A stretch of DNA of 64,000 nt from Schistocerca nitens (GCF_023898315.1 NC_064621.1:128524521-128588520), one strand, 5' to 3'; counted from the stretch's first letter, positions 20,180-32,679 are shown. Program-made: numbers and translations. The notes: generated by a model from the sequence alone, not told the origin.

Positions 20180-21860
20180 ATATTTGTATGTTTGTTCTGT
20201 AAGAGTGGTTGCAAGTGAGTGAGTTTGTGTCTGTGTAAAAAAAGAGTATTCAAAAGACGATTTCAGGGGTATATTTGGTCAGATTAGAAGCATTCTGTGT
20301 TACGCCGAGTGTGTCAAACTACTGTGAGCCTTCAAGATTAATGTCGTCAGGAATGCGTTGTGCAATCATACTGTGTACTAAGGTGTCAAGTACGTGTGAA
20401 AGCATAGCAAACTCTTGCTAAGGGAACATTATAGGCAGTGTTGAGTGAGAGTATTACGTTTACTCGTAAATACTCCATCACAGTATGAGGAATCATGTAA
20501 ATTGGCACTTAATTAAAATGTTGTACAATCTCAACAAATTCAGTAGCTTGAGTAGCAATAATAACTTGGGGTAGTTGAAAGAGTCGCGCAGAAGTAAAGT
20601 TTTGACTGTTTTAATGCCTTAATAGGTAACATGCCTGCGAATAAAAAAAGAATACCTTTTTGTGCAGGCAAAGATAGAAAGTGACTCAGCTTTCGTAATT
20701 GGATATAAATGTGCAAAGGGAAAATTTCTTGCATAGAAGACAACATGTATTTTTGTGGCTTCGTTAAATATCCTCCATTTACAGTTTTGAAATGGCGATT
20801 TATTTGCAGTTCGTTAATTAAGTACACATATTTGTTCTGAAAGAAAGCCAAATGCTGTACCTTTCAGTTACACACATTTCTCCCACTGAAGTATTGATTG
20901 AAACTGTAAGAGAGTAGATAATAAATCTTAAATAGTTTTTCAGTGATGGGAAAGAGGGATCTAGTGGCAAAAATTTCATTATTAATCTATCTTCTGAAAT
21001 GTGTTTCATGTCACAAGTGGTCAAGAAAGTACAAGCCAACATCCAGCATCGTTTTCCGGGGACTGCTGAAACAAAAAATGCTGATGGGGGAGAGCCGGAT
21101 GCAGGAATAATGATGTAACAACAAAATCAAGTCCGCCGGCTAGCAGATATTTCTTTCTCGTGAATGAATAAAGGTTACTTGTTTAATAGAATCAATAGTT
21201 TTGTAGGGTATCCATTCTGGACGGAGGTGTCCATGACTGCGACAGACTAGAGCTACTCCACTGATTGTATTTCGAAAATTAGTTTAACCAGTAACTAAAA
21301 TATTTTGGAAGAATATGCTACGCATTCAAATCAGTTATAGATGGTTTACTTCTAGAGTGATCTGAAATGAATTTGTGTTCATTTTATATTTAGCCCAAAT
21401 GAGTAATGTGTACTTCTTAGATGACCGCGTGTTACTACAGTGGATAATTATTCCATAAAATTCAGTTCAACAGTTCTGTTAGTGGTGCCAGAGTGACAAA
21501 TATTTTTTATGCATCTGCTGAGCTAGCTAGGGCCGCAGTTACAATCTGTACACCGATTCATATTTTTCTTCCATGAGAATTGTAATAGGGGTCCTCATTG
21601 CGATGGCTCAGACGACTCAAATATTAAAAATATATTTGTACTGAACAGTAGCGATCTTTGTACCTAGGCGAGCTGAATATTTCAAATAGAAGCCACTTCA
21701 TTACTTTTTAGAAGGCAAACACTGCAGTACAAAAATGTACGAGATCTGCAAGGTTCTGGAAGCACTTGTGTGTGTTATTTGTAACGTACTTTCAGCATAT
21801 CTGTGAATGAAATACGTTGCTCCCTTCCTTCGCCAAGTAGGGAATCAAGACCTTCAACTC
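20180..21860. other. Anonymous AT-rich sequence, no gene seen
   Basis: Only short chance frames (under about 105 codons). No recognised repeat. Confidence 0.4.
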
Positions 21861-21869
21861 ACTATTTTT

Positions 21870-22590
21870 CTCGTATTAGGTTTCAAATGAAACGTGGGCT
21901 CAGGCAGGGTGACTCAACACTCCATATTTATCTAGCGTATGAATGGATAGTCAGGGATGCAGAAAAAATGTAGTGCAATGATGCAGAATTGAATGAACAT
22001 CATAAGAGGCGCGCATACCAAGATGTCATTGTGGTGATGAAGGAAAGAAAAAAAAATGCGTAGCATAAGACGTCGAGTAGCTGGGTACGAAACTGGGTCT
22101 GCAGATCACCACTGCACATAGTTAAGACAATGAAAGACAGGACCCAGCTGCCAAAAATATTGCACCTGGGAGGATTTTTCACCACGCACTTAGAATTACA
22201 TCTTGTGTGAATGAAAAGAAATATACAAAGAAGAGAAAGAGCTTCTTTACACAGAATAAAGATTAAGATTTACAACACCATCATTTGCCCATATCTAATC
22301 CATGGCCCGCAATCGTGGAGTGCTAGGCGGATGGAATCAAGAAAAGAACACCAACTTAGCTTCAAAAAGAGAGTGATGAAGAATCTCAGCACATCTGTTA
22401 AAGACGAATGGACATAAGCAACCAGCTAAGAAGTGAACGATATGGTGGGTGCACGTCAGAGAAGGTTGCCACAAGCAAGGGAATACAATGGGCTACTCAT
22501 GTAACAGGGATGACTGAAATTGCAGTTCCCAGATCTGTAGCGGTAGGGAAACCACGCCTTGATGAATGAAGACAACGTTGCTAGGGTGCG
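21870..22590 (+). pseudogene. Strongly decayed LINE reverse transcriptase remnant
   Basis: Plus-strand pieces resemble an RT C-terminal half: FQMKRGLRQGDS-like reading at about 21,885 (RT motif GLRQGD), AYQDVIVVM near 22,016 (decayed YADDIVV), and RIKIKIYNTIICPYLIHGPQ at 22,250 (thumb-type KIYKTIIRPILTYG). Frameshifts and stops are abundant. It is a different lineage from the RTE copies. Confidence is limited because no single block is well conserved. Confidence 0.5.
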
Positions 22591-22599
22591 ATATAAACC

Positions 22600-23520
22600 A
22601 GGTAAGTGTCTCTGATGAGTCGAAGAATAAACCTCCGGACTAAAAGAGGTCGAGCAAACTTGACGTGGGAGCGCGTTTTCTTCAGCTCCTGTAATCAGCG
22701 GATGATGTGATGAACATTGTCGAAAAGGAGCAATAAGTAAAGCTGGAACAATAAACTGATATTTTTTTGGTTGAGTTCTTAATTACTTTCAGGAGATTTC
22801 TCTAGTATTATCCAGCGCGTTCGTACACTTCCAATCCATAGATAACTTTCCCTGTTTCATGCAAGACATTACAAAGAATGTCATCAAGTTATTGTCGTGA
22901 TACAATAACTGTATAAAAAGTTACGAATCGATAGCCATTACGTTGAGACAGACAGGCAGTAAACATGAGTCACGGAAATTTAATACGTCGTGTTCTATAA
23001 TTTTCCGCAACTACCAACCACTGCTGGAAACACCTGCAATTCGCAGAGTAATCGATTACGTTACGACATTTCAAAACACATCGCTCAATTCGTCTGATAT
23101 GACGTTCCCAGTGTCTACTGAAACATTCGATCACTTAGGCCCATTTCGTAGCCACATACAGACGACAGCTGTCCGACGAAATGACCGATAGACATCTGGT
23201 ACACAACATGACTTATTCAAGCGGTCAGTGCTTGTTGAGCATCCACTGGCCGAATCATTGTGAAAAATATGTTCAGCATCGTTAAACAGGCCGACTAATG
23301 GCCACTACAATGGGTGTCATATATTTTCAAAGACACTTAACAGCTGAGAATTACGGATGTTCTTTGTAGCAGCACCTAATCAGATGCGAAAATCATTTTG
23401 TTATTTGCTCAGAATGTAGACCCGCAGTAAAACCGTTTCCGGTATTTTTTATTTATTTATTTTCTTCGTTCTGTTTAACAGTGGATACGTTGCAGATAAC
23501 GTTTTTAAGGAGTATCACGT
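22600..23520. other. Anonymous sequence, no gene seen
   Basis: No recognisable coding or repeat structure. Confidence 0.35.
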
Positions 23521-23525
23521 ATCAC

Positions 23526-23605
23526 AGAATGGGAGTCGAACCCAGACTCGCAATAAGTGCAATACCTATTGTGCTATCCAGCCACTTATACCGGACCGAC
23601 TCAAA
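23526..23605 (-). repeat. tRNA-like SINE head remnant
   Basis: The minus strand contains a B-box (GGGTTCGACTCCC) and upstream AGTGGCTGGATAGCAC as an A-box-like block, about 40 nt apart. No intact cloverleaf. Probably a decayed SINE. Confidence 0.4.
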
Positions 23606-23689
23606 CCTACAACTGGCCACCGATTCCTATTCATGCTCTCCAACTTCATCAGAGGTTCGAAAAATGTTGTGATTACCGCCTTGAACTGC

Positions 23690-24012
23690 TGATACAATCT
23701 TTATTTACACAACCAGCTTCGGCGGACTGACGATCTTAAAGCATTTGCAGTATCATATTAAGTGTGTGTAAAAACACTGACTTCAGGTAAAACAACCATG
23801 AATCAGTCTCTGTTATCACACCACAATATAAATAACACGTCAATTATTACTTTGTATGTTGATGGTGTAATTTATATTATGGTTTGATAACAGTGACTAA
23901 TTCATGGTTTCATTATCTGACGTCAATGATATATTATTCTGTAAATATTTTCAAGAAACTGATAATGTCAGTCGATCGAAACCGGCTGTTTAAATAAAGA
24001 TTTTGTCAGTAC
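23690..24012. mobile_element. Hairpin MITE with about 45-bp arms
   Basis: The left arm (23,692-23,735: AATCTTTATTTACACAACC then GGACTGAC) and right arm (23,962-24,008: GTCAGTCGATCGAAACCGGC then AAATAAAGATT) are inverted. The internal part is AT-rich and non-coding. The right arm carries the CGAAACCGG phrase also present in the hairpin at 35.1 kb. Confidence 0.65.
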
Positions 24013-24014
24013 CT

Positions 24015-25800
24015 GAAGGATGTGACATTTTTCAGATATCTAAGAGCTGTTGGTTACCAGCTCCTGAAAATTTCTCTCAGGTTCTCTCATTGTGCCGTGG
24101 AACTAGTACACCCGAGAGAAATAATGTAACAGAGGGTTCGACATTAACTCAACCCCGGAAATATTAGTGATATGACATCGAGACCAGTAGAAAATTGAGC
24201 ATCGAATCAGTCCTAGACTGATATTTAAGGCATCCATCCAAGTTCGAATCCCAGCTGTAACTTGTCGCAGATATTCTCTCTGATTCCAAGTAATGGTGTG
24301 CAGAAGATCATGTGGTAGTATCAAAAAGGAATAGAGCTAAGCATTTTGTACGTCGACTCTTAAAGTCGTATGAACTTTTCCACAATCATTCCCTCCAGAA
24401 CTCAGTAAACCTTATCCACAACGGAACCTTTCACTTATACGGGTAAAACTTATCTACATAGAAACCGTTCACTTATAAAGGCTAATTTTCACAAGTGAGA
24501 ATGAAAAATACAGTAGCATCTCATTTGCTCCAAATAGTTTCTCGCTAGTGCTGCTACTTTGTTATATGTCTACAACTGAACGAAGCAACTTCACATTAGA
24601 AAAAATTACAGCCCCTCTGCTTTGTAATGATGTAATTAACTGGCGTCACATTTCCAATCAACGGAGATAACTGATTATGCGGCAGAGAATCGTCTGAATG
24701 ATAACACCCATTACTTACACAGAAGTACTTTTCCTAGCAGATCAGGCTTACGGTAGTCTAGTTCGTCATACAGCGGATGACCGACTTGTTATTTGATCAT
24801 TTGTCCGTAAATCTATTAAGTTTCAAATATTACGTATTTTTCCAGGCAGACTGTGATGTGAAGACATTCCTGAGATATAGCGGTACAGTTAACGAAAGAA
24901 TCAAATTAATAAGCTGATTTTTGAGTAGAAATGGTATATTTCCAAGGCGAGAGAATATCTCAAACAAAGAAATCTGAAAGCGAATGAAAGCTCCCACGTA
25001 CATCAACGAAGAGTAGAGGAAGAGTATTTTAAGATGGTATAGACTTGTGATGAGATTAGGAGACGAATGATGGCGGAAAAAAACACAATGTTGGCAACCT
25101 CCATACGAGAGAAAAAGGGAAAGACGCTGCTTTGATGGTTAGAGCATAGCTGAGGGAACCATATGCTTCACTACATACGTCGTAACGTCAGGCCAGACTT
25201 CTTACAGAATTAATACACCTCCATTTGCTGGATTACTTCCCAGTTTTTCAGATCCTTCATTCTGATGTGATTGGATCCCTGCTAGGGGAATCTCTAACAG
25301 ATTACATTCCCTTCTCATGGTCAGTGCTGTCATCCCCCCGTGCGAGGATGTAGATCCAGCAAAAAGGAGAACCATCGGAGGCAACGTGAGTTTTCTTGTT
25401 CACATTCTATGGAGGTGCATTGAACACTGTCGATAATATGTCTTCTGAAAAGCCTTGTGAGCTGCAAAAAGATACCCAAGCGTTTATGACAAAAGACTTG
25501 TTTTCTTTGTTTCCGACTTACGGATCCATCAGATGTAACTGTGATTCGAACAAGACTCATAATATCCGCTGAATATCTCTAGAACATAATATGTGTGCTA
25601 CAAGTATTGTTTCTCGGATGAAATAAATTATCAGTTGATAACTGATAACTCACGAGCTGCAGCTGTCACTTGATACCTTAGTGGATCATGATCTTCAGCA
25701 GAAAGCGTGGTACGTAATATGTTTCCGTACTTGAAGTTTGTCAGAAATGAGTGCTGCGAATTATAAGACACCGATTCTAACATATGTTAGAGAGTAAATA
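24015..25800. other. Anonymous sequence, no gene seen
   Basis: No recognised domain or repeat. A single B-box-like string (AAGTTCGAATCCCAG, 24,240) has no matching A-box and is not called. Confidence 0.35.
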
Positions 25801-25816
25801 ATGAGTGCAGTTGCAG

Positions 25817-26015
25817 CAGCCGGACGCTGTGACCGAGCAATTCTAGGCGTTTCAGTCCGGAACTGAGCTGCTGCTACGGTCGCAGGTTCGAATCTTGCCT
25901 CGGGCATGGGTGTGTGTGATATCGTTAGTTAGGTTTAAGTAGTTTTAATTCTAGGGGACTGATGACCTCAAATGTTAAGTCCAATAGTGCTTAGAGCCAT
26001 TTGCATCATTTTTGA
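25817..26015 (+). mobile_element. tRNA-derived SINE (family 1)
   Basis: Diverged head with B-box GCAGGTTCGAATCTTGCC (25,890) and body CTAGGGGACTGATGACC, ending TTAGAGCCATTTG. A short 8-bp duplication (agttgcag) flanks it at 25,809-25,816 and 26,016-26,023. More mutated than the other copies. Confidence 0.85.
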
Positions 26016-26024
26016 AGTTGCAGA

Positions 26025-27840
26025 AAATAATGACAGTGACAATTGGTGTAACCGTGCCTGCAATAAAAGCAGCGTAAATAATGAGTGGTCCAGGAGCAGC
26101 GATCATTGATAACAGATGAAAATAAATCCTCACAAATAGAAGCCAACGATGTCTACGATATCGCCCAACTATCATTTCGATTAAAAGAGGTATTTATCAC
26201 ATAGTCATAATGTCATTGAAGTTATTTCCCGACATGAAAAATACAGATATACCAGGATACGAAACTTACTAAATTCTCCACACCCATTCACTGAAATCCG
26301 CACGGAAGTGGCACAGCAACAGTTAAAGCGACAATGTGAATGCGGAAGTACAGTGCCGGCAAATGCAACCCGTACTATGGAAGATGCAGATAGGTATGAT
26401 GTTCTATAGGCGTTGTATTGGAGAACATCATAGAGCCAGAGCAGGCAGAACCAGCAGTACCACTCCATCCCTAGCCTTCCCAACATACAGTTCACCGTAG
26501 GTCTTAGCGTACCCCCCTCCTCGCAAGGAGAAATATAATACAAAGGGATATAGTAAACATTACCAGTCACTTTTCGAGACTGTTTCCCCGAAGAGGACGA
26601 TGGGTACAGCAGAGGAGCAATGGTAAAGTGTTGTAGTGTTGTAACTTCTTTCCAGAGACTATAAAACAATGTTTACGTAATTTTATGAGATAATAGTGAT
26701 CCTTATAACTGAGCTCTCTGCCCTTTACCCATGTCTATTGAACTTCGTTTACATATTCTCCTCAGAGTTACGTTTTAGTTCTCTAACATACAGTTTCTCA
26801 TGTAAATTTTTAGTCAATACATACAAATTTCTCTCAAAGGACATTCTAATACAAAACATTTAGGCATTTTATTACAATTTCATTATTATTGTTATTGTTG
26901 TAATTTATTATCAGTGCGTTAATGGTGAAATATTACTGAATTATCAGTTACATCTTGTAACAAACAAATATTATATAAACCTCGCAAGCTCACCTATTAT
27001 ACGATCACAGATAATAGAGCTGAAAGTAGCAGTAAATAAATTTCTTCGGCTGTTGTGGCTGACGTATTGCGGTCTTTCGAAAATCCTATGCATCGAATGT
27101 CTACCAAACTAAATTTTACTGGGGATCGAGGAAACCGTAGTTGCTGACCGATCATTCTGTAAGCTTCTACCGGTAACTTCGTTTGGATGTCGCTGTGGAG
27201 ATAATTTTGTATTTTCAGCATATCAGTCTAGAGCTATTGCTGAGATTTCCGTAGGGCAGCAGCTACAGTACGTTCAAGCAAGTACTAAGTTGTCCTGCGA
27301 TGGCTGGGTGCAGCCACTGCGCCCACTCAAGCTCCACCGGGAGTCGATCTGAGGTTCTCTGAATAACAGTGAGTCGTAACATTTATTTAACTGTCTTAAT
27401 CGCAAAGTTTTTTTAATAAAATTGCTGTTTTCGACTACGCAATGTTTACCTTTAGAATCTCTCACTCTGCTGCACTGCAGGAAGTCATAAGGTGTAAAAA
27501 TAACACGAGTCAAAATATCTTCTTGCATTGCAGCAGAATGGCAGGTACTGCATAGCAGAAACCGGTAATTGTACTAAAAAACTTTTCTATCAAGACAATT
27601 ACGTAAAAATTACGTACATCATGATCGCTCTCCATTTTTTTCATTTTATGCCAAATTCTGTACAGTCAGACGTGATGGAAGGTAAGATGCAGAGGCCACT
27701 AGATCAAGATGTATTCTGACAACTCCTGACCGCATTGTTTCAGACATAACTATGACTAGGGAAATGGAAGAATGCAATTGAACATGGTGAACAGACATTT
27801 GACCCCTAAATGTCACAAATTTCAGTCAAGCCTGAATTGG
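26025..27840. other. Anonymous sequence, no gene seen
   Basis: The longest frame (26,205-26,669, minus, 154 codons) has no recognisable domain and low-complexity hydrophobic composition; not called as a gene. Confidence 0.35.
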
Positions 27841-27879
27841 AAAAGGAATGTTCTACAGAAGCAAATCGGGGAAAAAAAT

Positions 27880-28149
27880 TCTTACGGCTAGTAAACGTAA
27901 CGCTAGTAAGGTGTACACTGCCACAGCTTTGATTAGTAGCTCAGTTATCCATGGTTTCTTCAGGTAAGTCATATCCAGCTGAAGCCACTCATTGATGATC
28001 AGATCCCGCAGAGAAACTTCATTTGGGGGTCGTTGATCATTACTTTTCATCAGTTGTTCCACATAGACCCAGAAATTTTGTATGGCATTAAGATCGTGTA
28101 ATTTAGCCGACCAATCTAAGAGCGGCAGGGTCTGTGATTCTGGTTCCAA
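27880..28149 (-). pseudogene. Tc1-like transposase C-terminal remnant
   Basis: The minus-strand frame reads LPLLDWSAKLHDLNAIQNFW then VYVEQLMK and RDLIINEW, matching the Tc1-type block WPAQSPDLNPIENLW and the following region. The catalytic Glu of that block is Gln here (AIQN). Upstream catalytic residues are not detectable. Inactive fragment. Confidence 0.6.
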
Positions 28150-28254
28150 CCAGGGAATTGTGGATGCAGTCCTATGAAAATGGCTGTTATGACCTTAGAA
28201 GAGGGAATGATCCACATTAAATTCACCATGAACATGTAGAAGAAACAGTACACA

Positions 28255-28470
28255 AAGGAGTTAAAGACATTAGCTGCTGTTGGGCACTGATTCATGTCAC
28301 CGGGACAAGTTGAAAATTTGAGTCGCACAGGGATTCTAAACCACGTCTCCTGCTCACTAGGCAGATGTGTTCACCACTACGCCATCTGGACCCAGTGCTC
28401 ACTACAACCGCACGGACTACCCCAGCAACCCTCCCGTCAGACCCAAATTCTCAACTTATAACGCACACTA
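28255..28470 (-). mobile_element. tRNA-derived SINE (family 3)
   Basis: Minus strand: AGTGAGCACTGGGTCCAGAT then GGCGTAGTGGTGAACACATC (A-box region), GGTTTAGAATCCC (B-box), then AAATTTTCAACTTGTCCCGG. A tRNA-like head with a unique body. No duplication was confirmed, so the boundaries are approximate. Confidence 0.6.
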
Positions 28471-29079
28471 CTGATGTAGAGGCCTTTGGCCATAGTCATT
28501 CGCGCAAGTGTTTCACCTTCGTTGGCGTCTGCACTGAAAGGATCATTGGCTGTCGTCGCCGTAATTATATGCGTTGTGTCTGTTCTTTCGGACACGTCTG
28601 AATATATGTTGAAGAAACAGCAATGTTTTTTTCCGGCATCATTGAAATGATGTATGCGGTAACCTGTACGAGTGGGCTCGAGTAATGCCACGGAAACACC
28701 TCCACATCATCACCGTCACATCCAAACAGCCGACTGGCACATTCTTTCCATGTACTGCCATGACTATCGACCTAAAGTGAATCATCCAGCCACTATGGGT
28801 TGGCTGTCGGAGAACTCAACGCGCTGCAGTCATTTGAAATCAGTTAAAATCGCATCTCGTGGAACAGGGCTACACGCCCCCAGTGGGCTGCTACCCACTG
28901 AAGGCGTGCATCTTACTGCACCGCTGTAAGAAGTGGCATTTGGCGACGTACCTGACTCCAAATGCCCCTTCGAAGTGTTCGCTTGGAAATCGTTTGATAC
29001 GGACCTCCATTCACTGACAGCAGAAATTCCTCCAAGGTTTGAAAGTGACTGTCACTGACAAGCTGTTAAACTCTTCAGC

Positions 29080-29287
29080 CGCGCGGGGTAGCCGTGCGGT
29101 CTTGGGGCGCCGTGCCACGGTTCGCACCCCCCCCTCCCCATTCCCCTGTTGGAGGTTCGAGTCCTCCCTTTTGCATGGGTATGTGTGTTGTCCTTAGTGT
29201 AAGTTAGTTTAAGTAGTTTGTAAGCATAGGGATCGATGACCTCAGCAGTTTGGTCCCACAGTCCTTACCACAAATTTCCAGTTTTCG
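29080..29287 (+). mobile_element. tRNA-derived SINE (family 4)
   Basis: The head GCGCGGGGTAGCCGTGCGGT and B-box GGAGGTTCGAGTCCTCCC lead into GGGTATGTGTGTTGTCC and a body sharing GTTAGTTTAAGTAG and GATGACC with family 1. A perfect 11-bp duplication (aactcttcagc) flanks it at 29,069-29,079 and 29,288-29,298. A C-rich tract (29,127-29,140) interrupts the head. Confidence 0.9.
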
Positions 29288-30280
29288 AACTCTTCAGCGG
29301 ATACTATCGTCTAAACCTTTTAATGACCACTGTCCTTATTCTTTGTGACATCGGTATCAGTGCCTCACCACTCACCCCAGACACTTTGGACAGTAGCACT
29401 GATATACGAACAATTAGGGCAGTCGTTGAGGATGTACTTATTGGCACTTCCAAACACGACAGGTTTTTTGTCAGTTTTGTCACGTCTCCGAGATGACGCA
29501 TCTTACTGCGCTACTTCCAAACAACCGACTGGCGCAGTCTTTCCACGTCACTGCCATGACTTGCATCGGCGGTAGAAGCTCTCATGACCACTTGGTTATC
29601 AGTTTTAAATCATTTGCAGTGCTCTAAAGCGAGCAGTGTCACTAGTATTTTTTCTGATGAGCGCAAAACTATCAAACAACTCAACCAGTCAAATTGAAGG
29701 GTAACAAAGCTCATGTCGTAGTACGGTAGGATACTGTGCTGAGAACCAACTCAGAGACGCCACAAAAGAATAAATCACTTCTCGGCTTCTACAGGATCAA
29801 TATGTAGTTTTATTTCTCTGAATGAAGTATACACCGTACAATCAACCATTACCTTAAATGGGGTAATATTCCCACGACCTTCACCCTTCTTCTTCCTTTC
29901 TTCCTAGGCTGAAGCTTGTTTCCTTCAGTACCCCTCAGTCTACCCTGAAGTTATCGCTCTATCTTTTTCTTTGACGGCCAATATTTCTTTTACCAGCTGA
30001 TACATCATTTCTTATGATTTTCAAGATCTTCTGTTCATCCGCCCTGTCTATATGTTAATTCTATTCATGCTTTCTCTTACGTACTCACTTATTAATGGGG
30101 TCCATTCCACATCCCTTTCCAATGATTTTACTTCTCCCTCTACCTTGCACTGTCTTCCCTGCAATCCTTCGCAGAATTTTCATTTTCGTGAGTTCCGAAA
30201 GCCTTTTTTGTTTTTGATTTTTTTGTTTTTGTGTCTGATGTGTATGTCATAGTTGTACTCACTATTGTTTTTTATAGAGG

Positions 30281-30465
30281 GTGAGTCACTAACTATTGTC
30301 ACCTAGAATAACTCCGAAAGCATGATAGAATCTGAAAAGTTTGTGGGACAAATGTTGCATGGGACAGCTGGGGCCATTATATGACGTTACTTTTTGTTGC
30401 TAGGTGGGGTAGCGTCAGAGATATGAAGATCAACTTTGTTCTTTTAAATGAGATGTTGTAATTTG
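30281..30465. repeat. Possible dispersed-repeat end
   Basis: Begins GAGGGTGAGTCACTAACTAT, a string I associate with transposon ends in insect genomes, and continues with low coding potential. No inverted partner was located, so this is weak. Confidence 0.25.
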
Positions 30466-31159
30466 GTACTTATTTCCTGATAGCGGCTATCGAGACGAAT
30501 CCAATTATGTGTAACAGTGAGGTCTCTGAAGGTAACGACTTTATCGCCTGCATCTAAAGATATCTGCGGAGTTGCCCTATGATTCATGGAACTGGATTGA
30601 TGGTATAAAGTGGGCCAAATCAGACTGGGTTCGTGACTTAGCCACATCGAGACAGATGGCAAAGTTGAGCCGACTGAAGACGTCTTCACAGCAATAAACT
30701 GCTATTCGACGCTCCGTCATTAATATGACGGATAAAGATTTGGACTGGAAGTCGCAACGATGACGGTTTTATGTAAAGGACTGAACTTTGCACCCACGCC
30801 AAAGGTCTTACCAATACTAGCTTTCATCAGTGCCGTTGAAGAAGCTGTTCGTTCTCTTTCTATGGAATCAGCAGAAAAAATATGACGCGATACTAGTTGA
30901 GCAGTTATGAAGCCTCGACCAAAAAGCAGTAACATATCTGTGGCGGAGAGGGCTTCGCTACGTAAACTTCACCAGGATACCGAGACGGTGGTTCTTCCAG
31001 CTGATAAGGGTAATGCCGTGTTTTAATGTCTCGTGACGACTATCATCATAAAGTGAACAGTTTACTGAGGGACAGCACATACCGAAAGATCAATAAACGC
31101 CCTACCAACCAGGTGGTAAGGAAGACTGCTTCGCTTCTGAACACCTCCCTTCAGAAGTT

Positions 31160-31747
31160 GTGCGAAGACTGAAATCAAGTGGTGGGGTTCCTCCTTGGCT
31201 TTATGGACTTCCAAAGATCGACAAGAATGCTGTTCCTCTGTGTCCGATAGTGAGTAACATTGGCTCACCAACCTATGACTGTGCCAAACACTCTGCTTCG
31301 CTATTAAGGTCTCTGGTGGGAAAATACGCCCATCACATACGTAATTCTAAGGACTTTATTGGCAAACGCAAAGTGAGCTATTCCGATATGTTAGTCAGTT
31401 TCGATATAGTGTCGTTGTTCACAAAGGTTCCTCTTTCGGAATCATTGTTTCTTATTGGAAAAACTTTCGATAAAGAGATTTCAGATTTGTTCGAACATGT
31501 TATGACTTCGACATATTTTTTATTCAATAACGAATTTTATGAACAGACTGACGGTGTCGCCATGAGTAGTCCTTTGTCGCCTTTGGTGGCCAACATTTTT
31601 ATGGAGGACTTCGAGGAGAAGGCGTTGGAATCTGCTAGCATGAAGCCCACAGTGTTTTGGAGGTATGTTGATGACACGTTTGAAGTATGGCCCCACGGTG
31701 AAGCCAAAATGGAAGAATTTTTAAATCTGAATTTTATCCACAGATAA
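31160..31747 (+). CDS. Penelope-like RT core ORF
   Basis: A 195-codon frame containing the palm of a Penelope-type reverse transcriptase. Visible: PPWLYGLPKIDKNAVPLCPI (GLPKIHK-type motif, residues 11-30), VSFDIVSLFTKVP (motif A, about 79), DGVAMSSPLSPLVANIFME (motif B, about 132) and the catalytic RYVDDTFEVWPHGE (about 168-181). It ends at TAA (31,745-31,747), after which the same frame resumes IQFKMEIEKHGCLPFFDV. Penelope RT is related to telomerase; the element would insert using its own nuclease (family knowledge). Confidence 0.88.
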   Translation: MRRLKSSGGVPPWLYGLPKIDKNAVPLCPIVSNIGSPTYDCAKHSASLLRSLVGKYAHHIRNSKDFIGKRKVSYSDMLVSFDIVSLFTKVPLSESLFLIGKTFDKEISDLFEHVMTSTYFLFNNEFYEQTDGVAMSSPLSPLVANIFMEDFEEKALESASMKPTVFWRYVDDTFEVWPHGEAKMEEFLNLNFIHR

Positions 31748-32674
31748 ATTCAGTTCAAGATGGAAATCGAAAAACATGGGTGCCTTCCATTTTTTGATGT
31801 GCTGGTACGGCGCAAAATAGCTGCCACCATCCTTCGTAGACTGGAACACAGATCACACGTCATTGCTGACGACAGCAATCTGGAGGAAAAGCTTCTACAC
31901 CTGAGTTTTGGAGCCAACGGGTACTCTCCACAGCAGATACGAAAGGCACTACAAATGAAACCAACTGCGGGTACAAGAAAAGCAGAAGAAGGCATGGAAA
32001 GTTTTAAATCCATGGCTTTTCTGCTATATGTGGGAAGCAAATCGTCAAAAATACGACAGATCCTCAGTAAGCACAAAGTGAAAGTGATTTTTCGCCCTCC
32101 ACCAAAGACAGCAGCCCTCCTGGGTTTCGTTAAAGATGATATGATGCTTCGAAAGCCTGGGGTGTACCAGATCCCTTGTGAATGAGGCCGTCCATACATC
32201 GGACAGACGACACGTACTATCCAGGAGAGATGCACAGAGCACCACAGGTACACCCAGCTCGTACAACCTAATACATCTGCGGTGACAGAGCACTGTATTG
32301 ACAATGGGCACACTTTGGTGAACGATAACGTCAAAATTTTAGCCTCGACTTCATCTTTCTGGGATTCAGTAGTAAAGGAAGCAATTGTAATTTGGCTGGT
32401 GACGAATTTAATTAATAGAGATAGTGGTGTCAGCTTGGACAAATTATGGAATCCGGCAATTTCCGTAATAAAATCACATAGAGGTCGCGACGGTGCAGCT
32501 CGCAGTGATACATCGTTCACTCTGAAGATGGCTGGGCGGTATTCAGTCGAAATATTAGAAGAAGAAGTCGAATTTATGCGACGGCACGCCCGAGATTTTA
32601 TGCATCATTCTTTGTGCCGCGAAAATATGAAGATGCACATAGGAAATATTATATACTCTCTGTTCGTTGCTTAA
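31748..32674 (+). pseudogene. Penelope-like C-terminus with GIY-YIG nuclease
   Basis: Same reading frame as the RT, interrupted by TGA at 32,183-32,185 where family logic expects Cys (CECG-type context: IPCE, stop, GRPYIGQT). The GIY-YIG core is GVYQIPCE and PYIGQTTRTIQERCTEH, followed by TEHCIDNGHTL and KEAIVIWL. The linker includes the basic RKIAATILRRLEHRSHV and the phrase HLSFGANGYSPQQI. Ends at a natural-looking stop at 32,674. The Cys-to-stop change and the upstream stop disable it. Confidence 0.85.
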
Positions 32675-32679
32675 GAATA

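Larger units (their letters stand above)
30763..32674 (+). mobile_element. Penelope-like element (RT plus GIY-YIG), degraded
   Basis: The order of conserved blocks is that of Penelope-like retroelements: an N-terminal region (LNFAPTPK at 30,784; VVLPADKGNA at 30,988), RT, then a GIY-YIG endonuclease. The N-terminal 400 nt contain several stops and two frameshifts (near 31,020 and 31,145); the rest stays in one frame with two nonsense codons. No LTR-like terminal repeats were recognised and the 5' end is uncertain. Confidence 0.85.

Noticed and set aside
24235..24260. B-box-like GTTCGAATCCCAG
   Set aside because: No A-box at the right distance and no SINE body.
26205..26669. A 154-codon minus-strand frame
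   Set aside because: No domain, odd hydrophobic/aromatic composition, length within chance expectation.
31750..32520. A 256-codon minus-strand frame
   Set aside because: Antisense shadow of the Penelope-like coding region, which explains the lack of stops.
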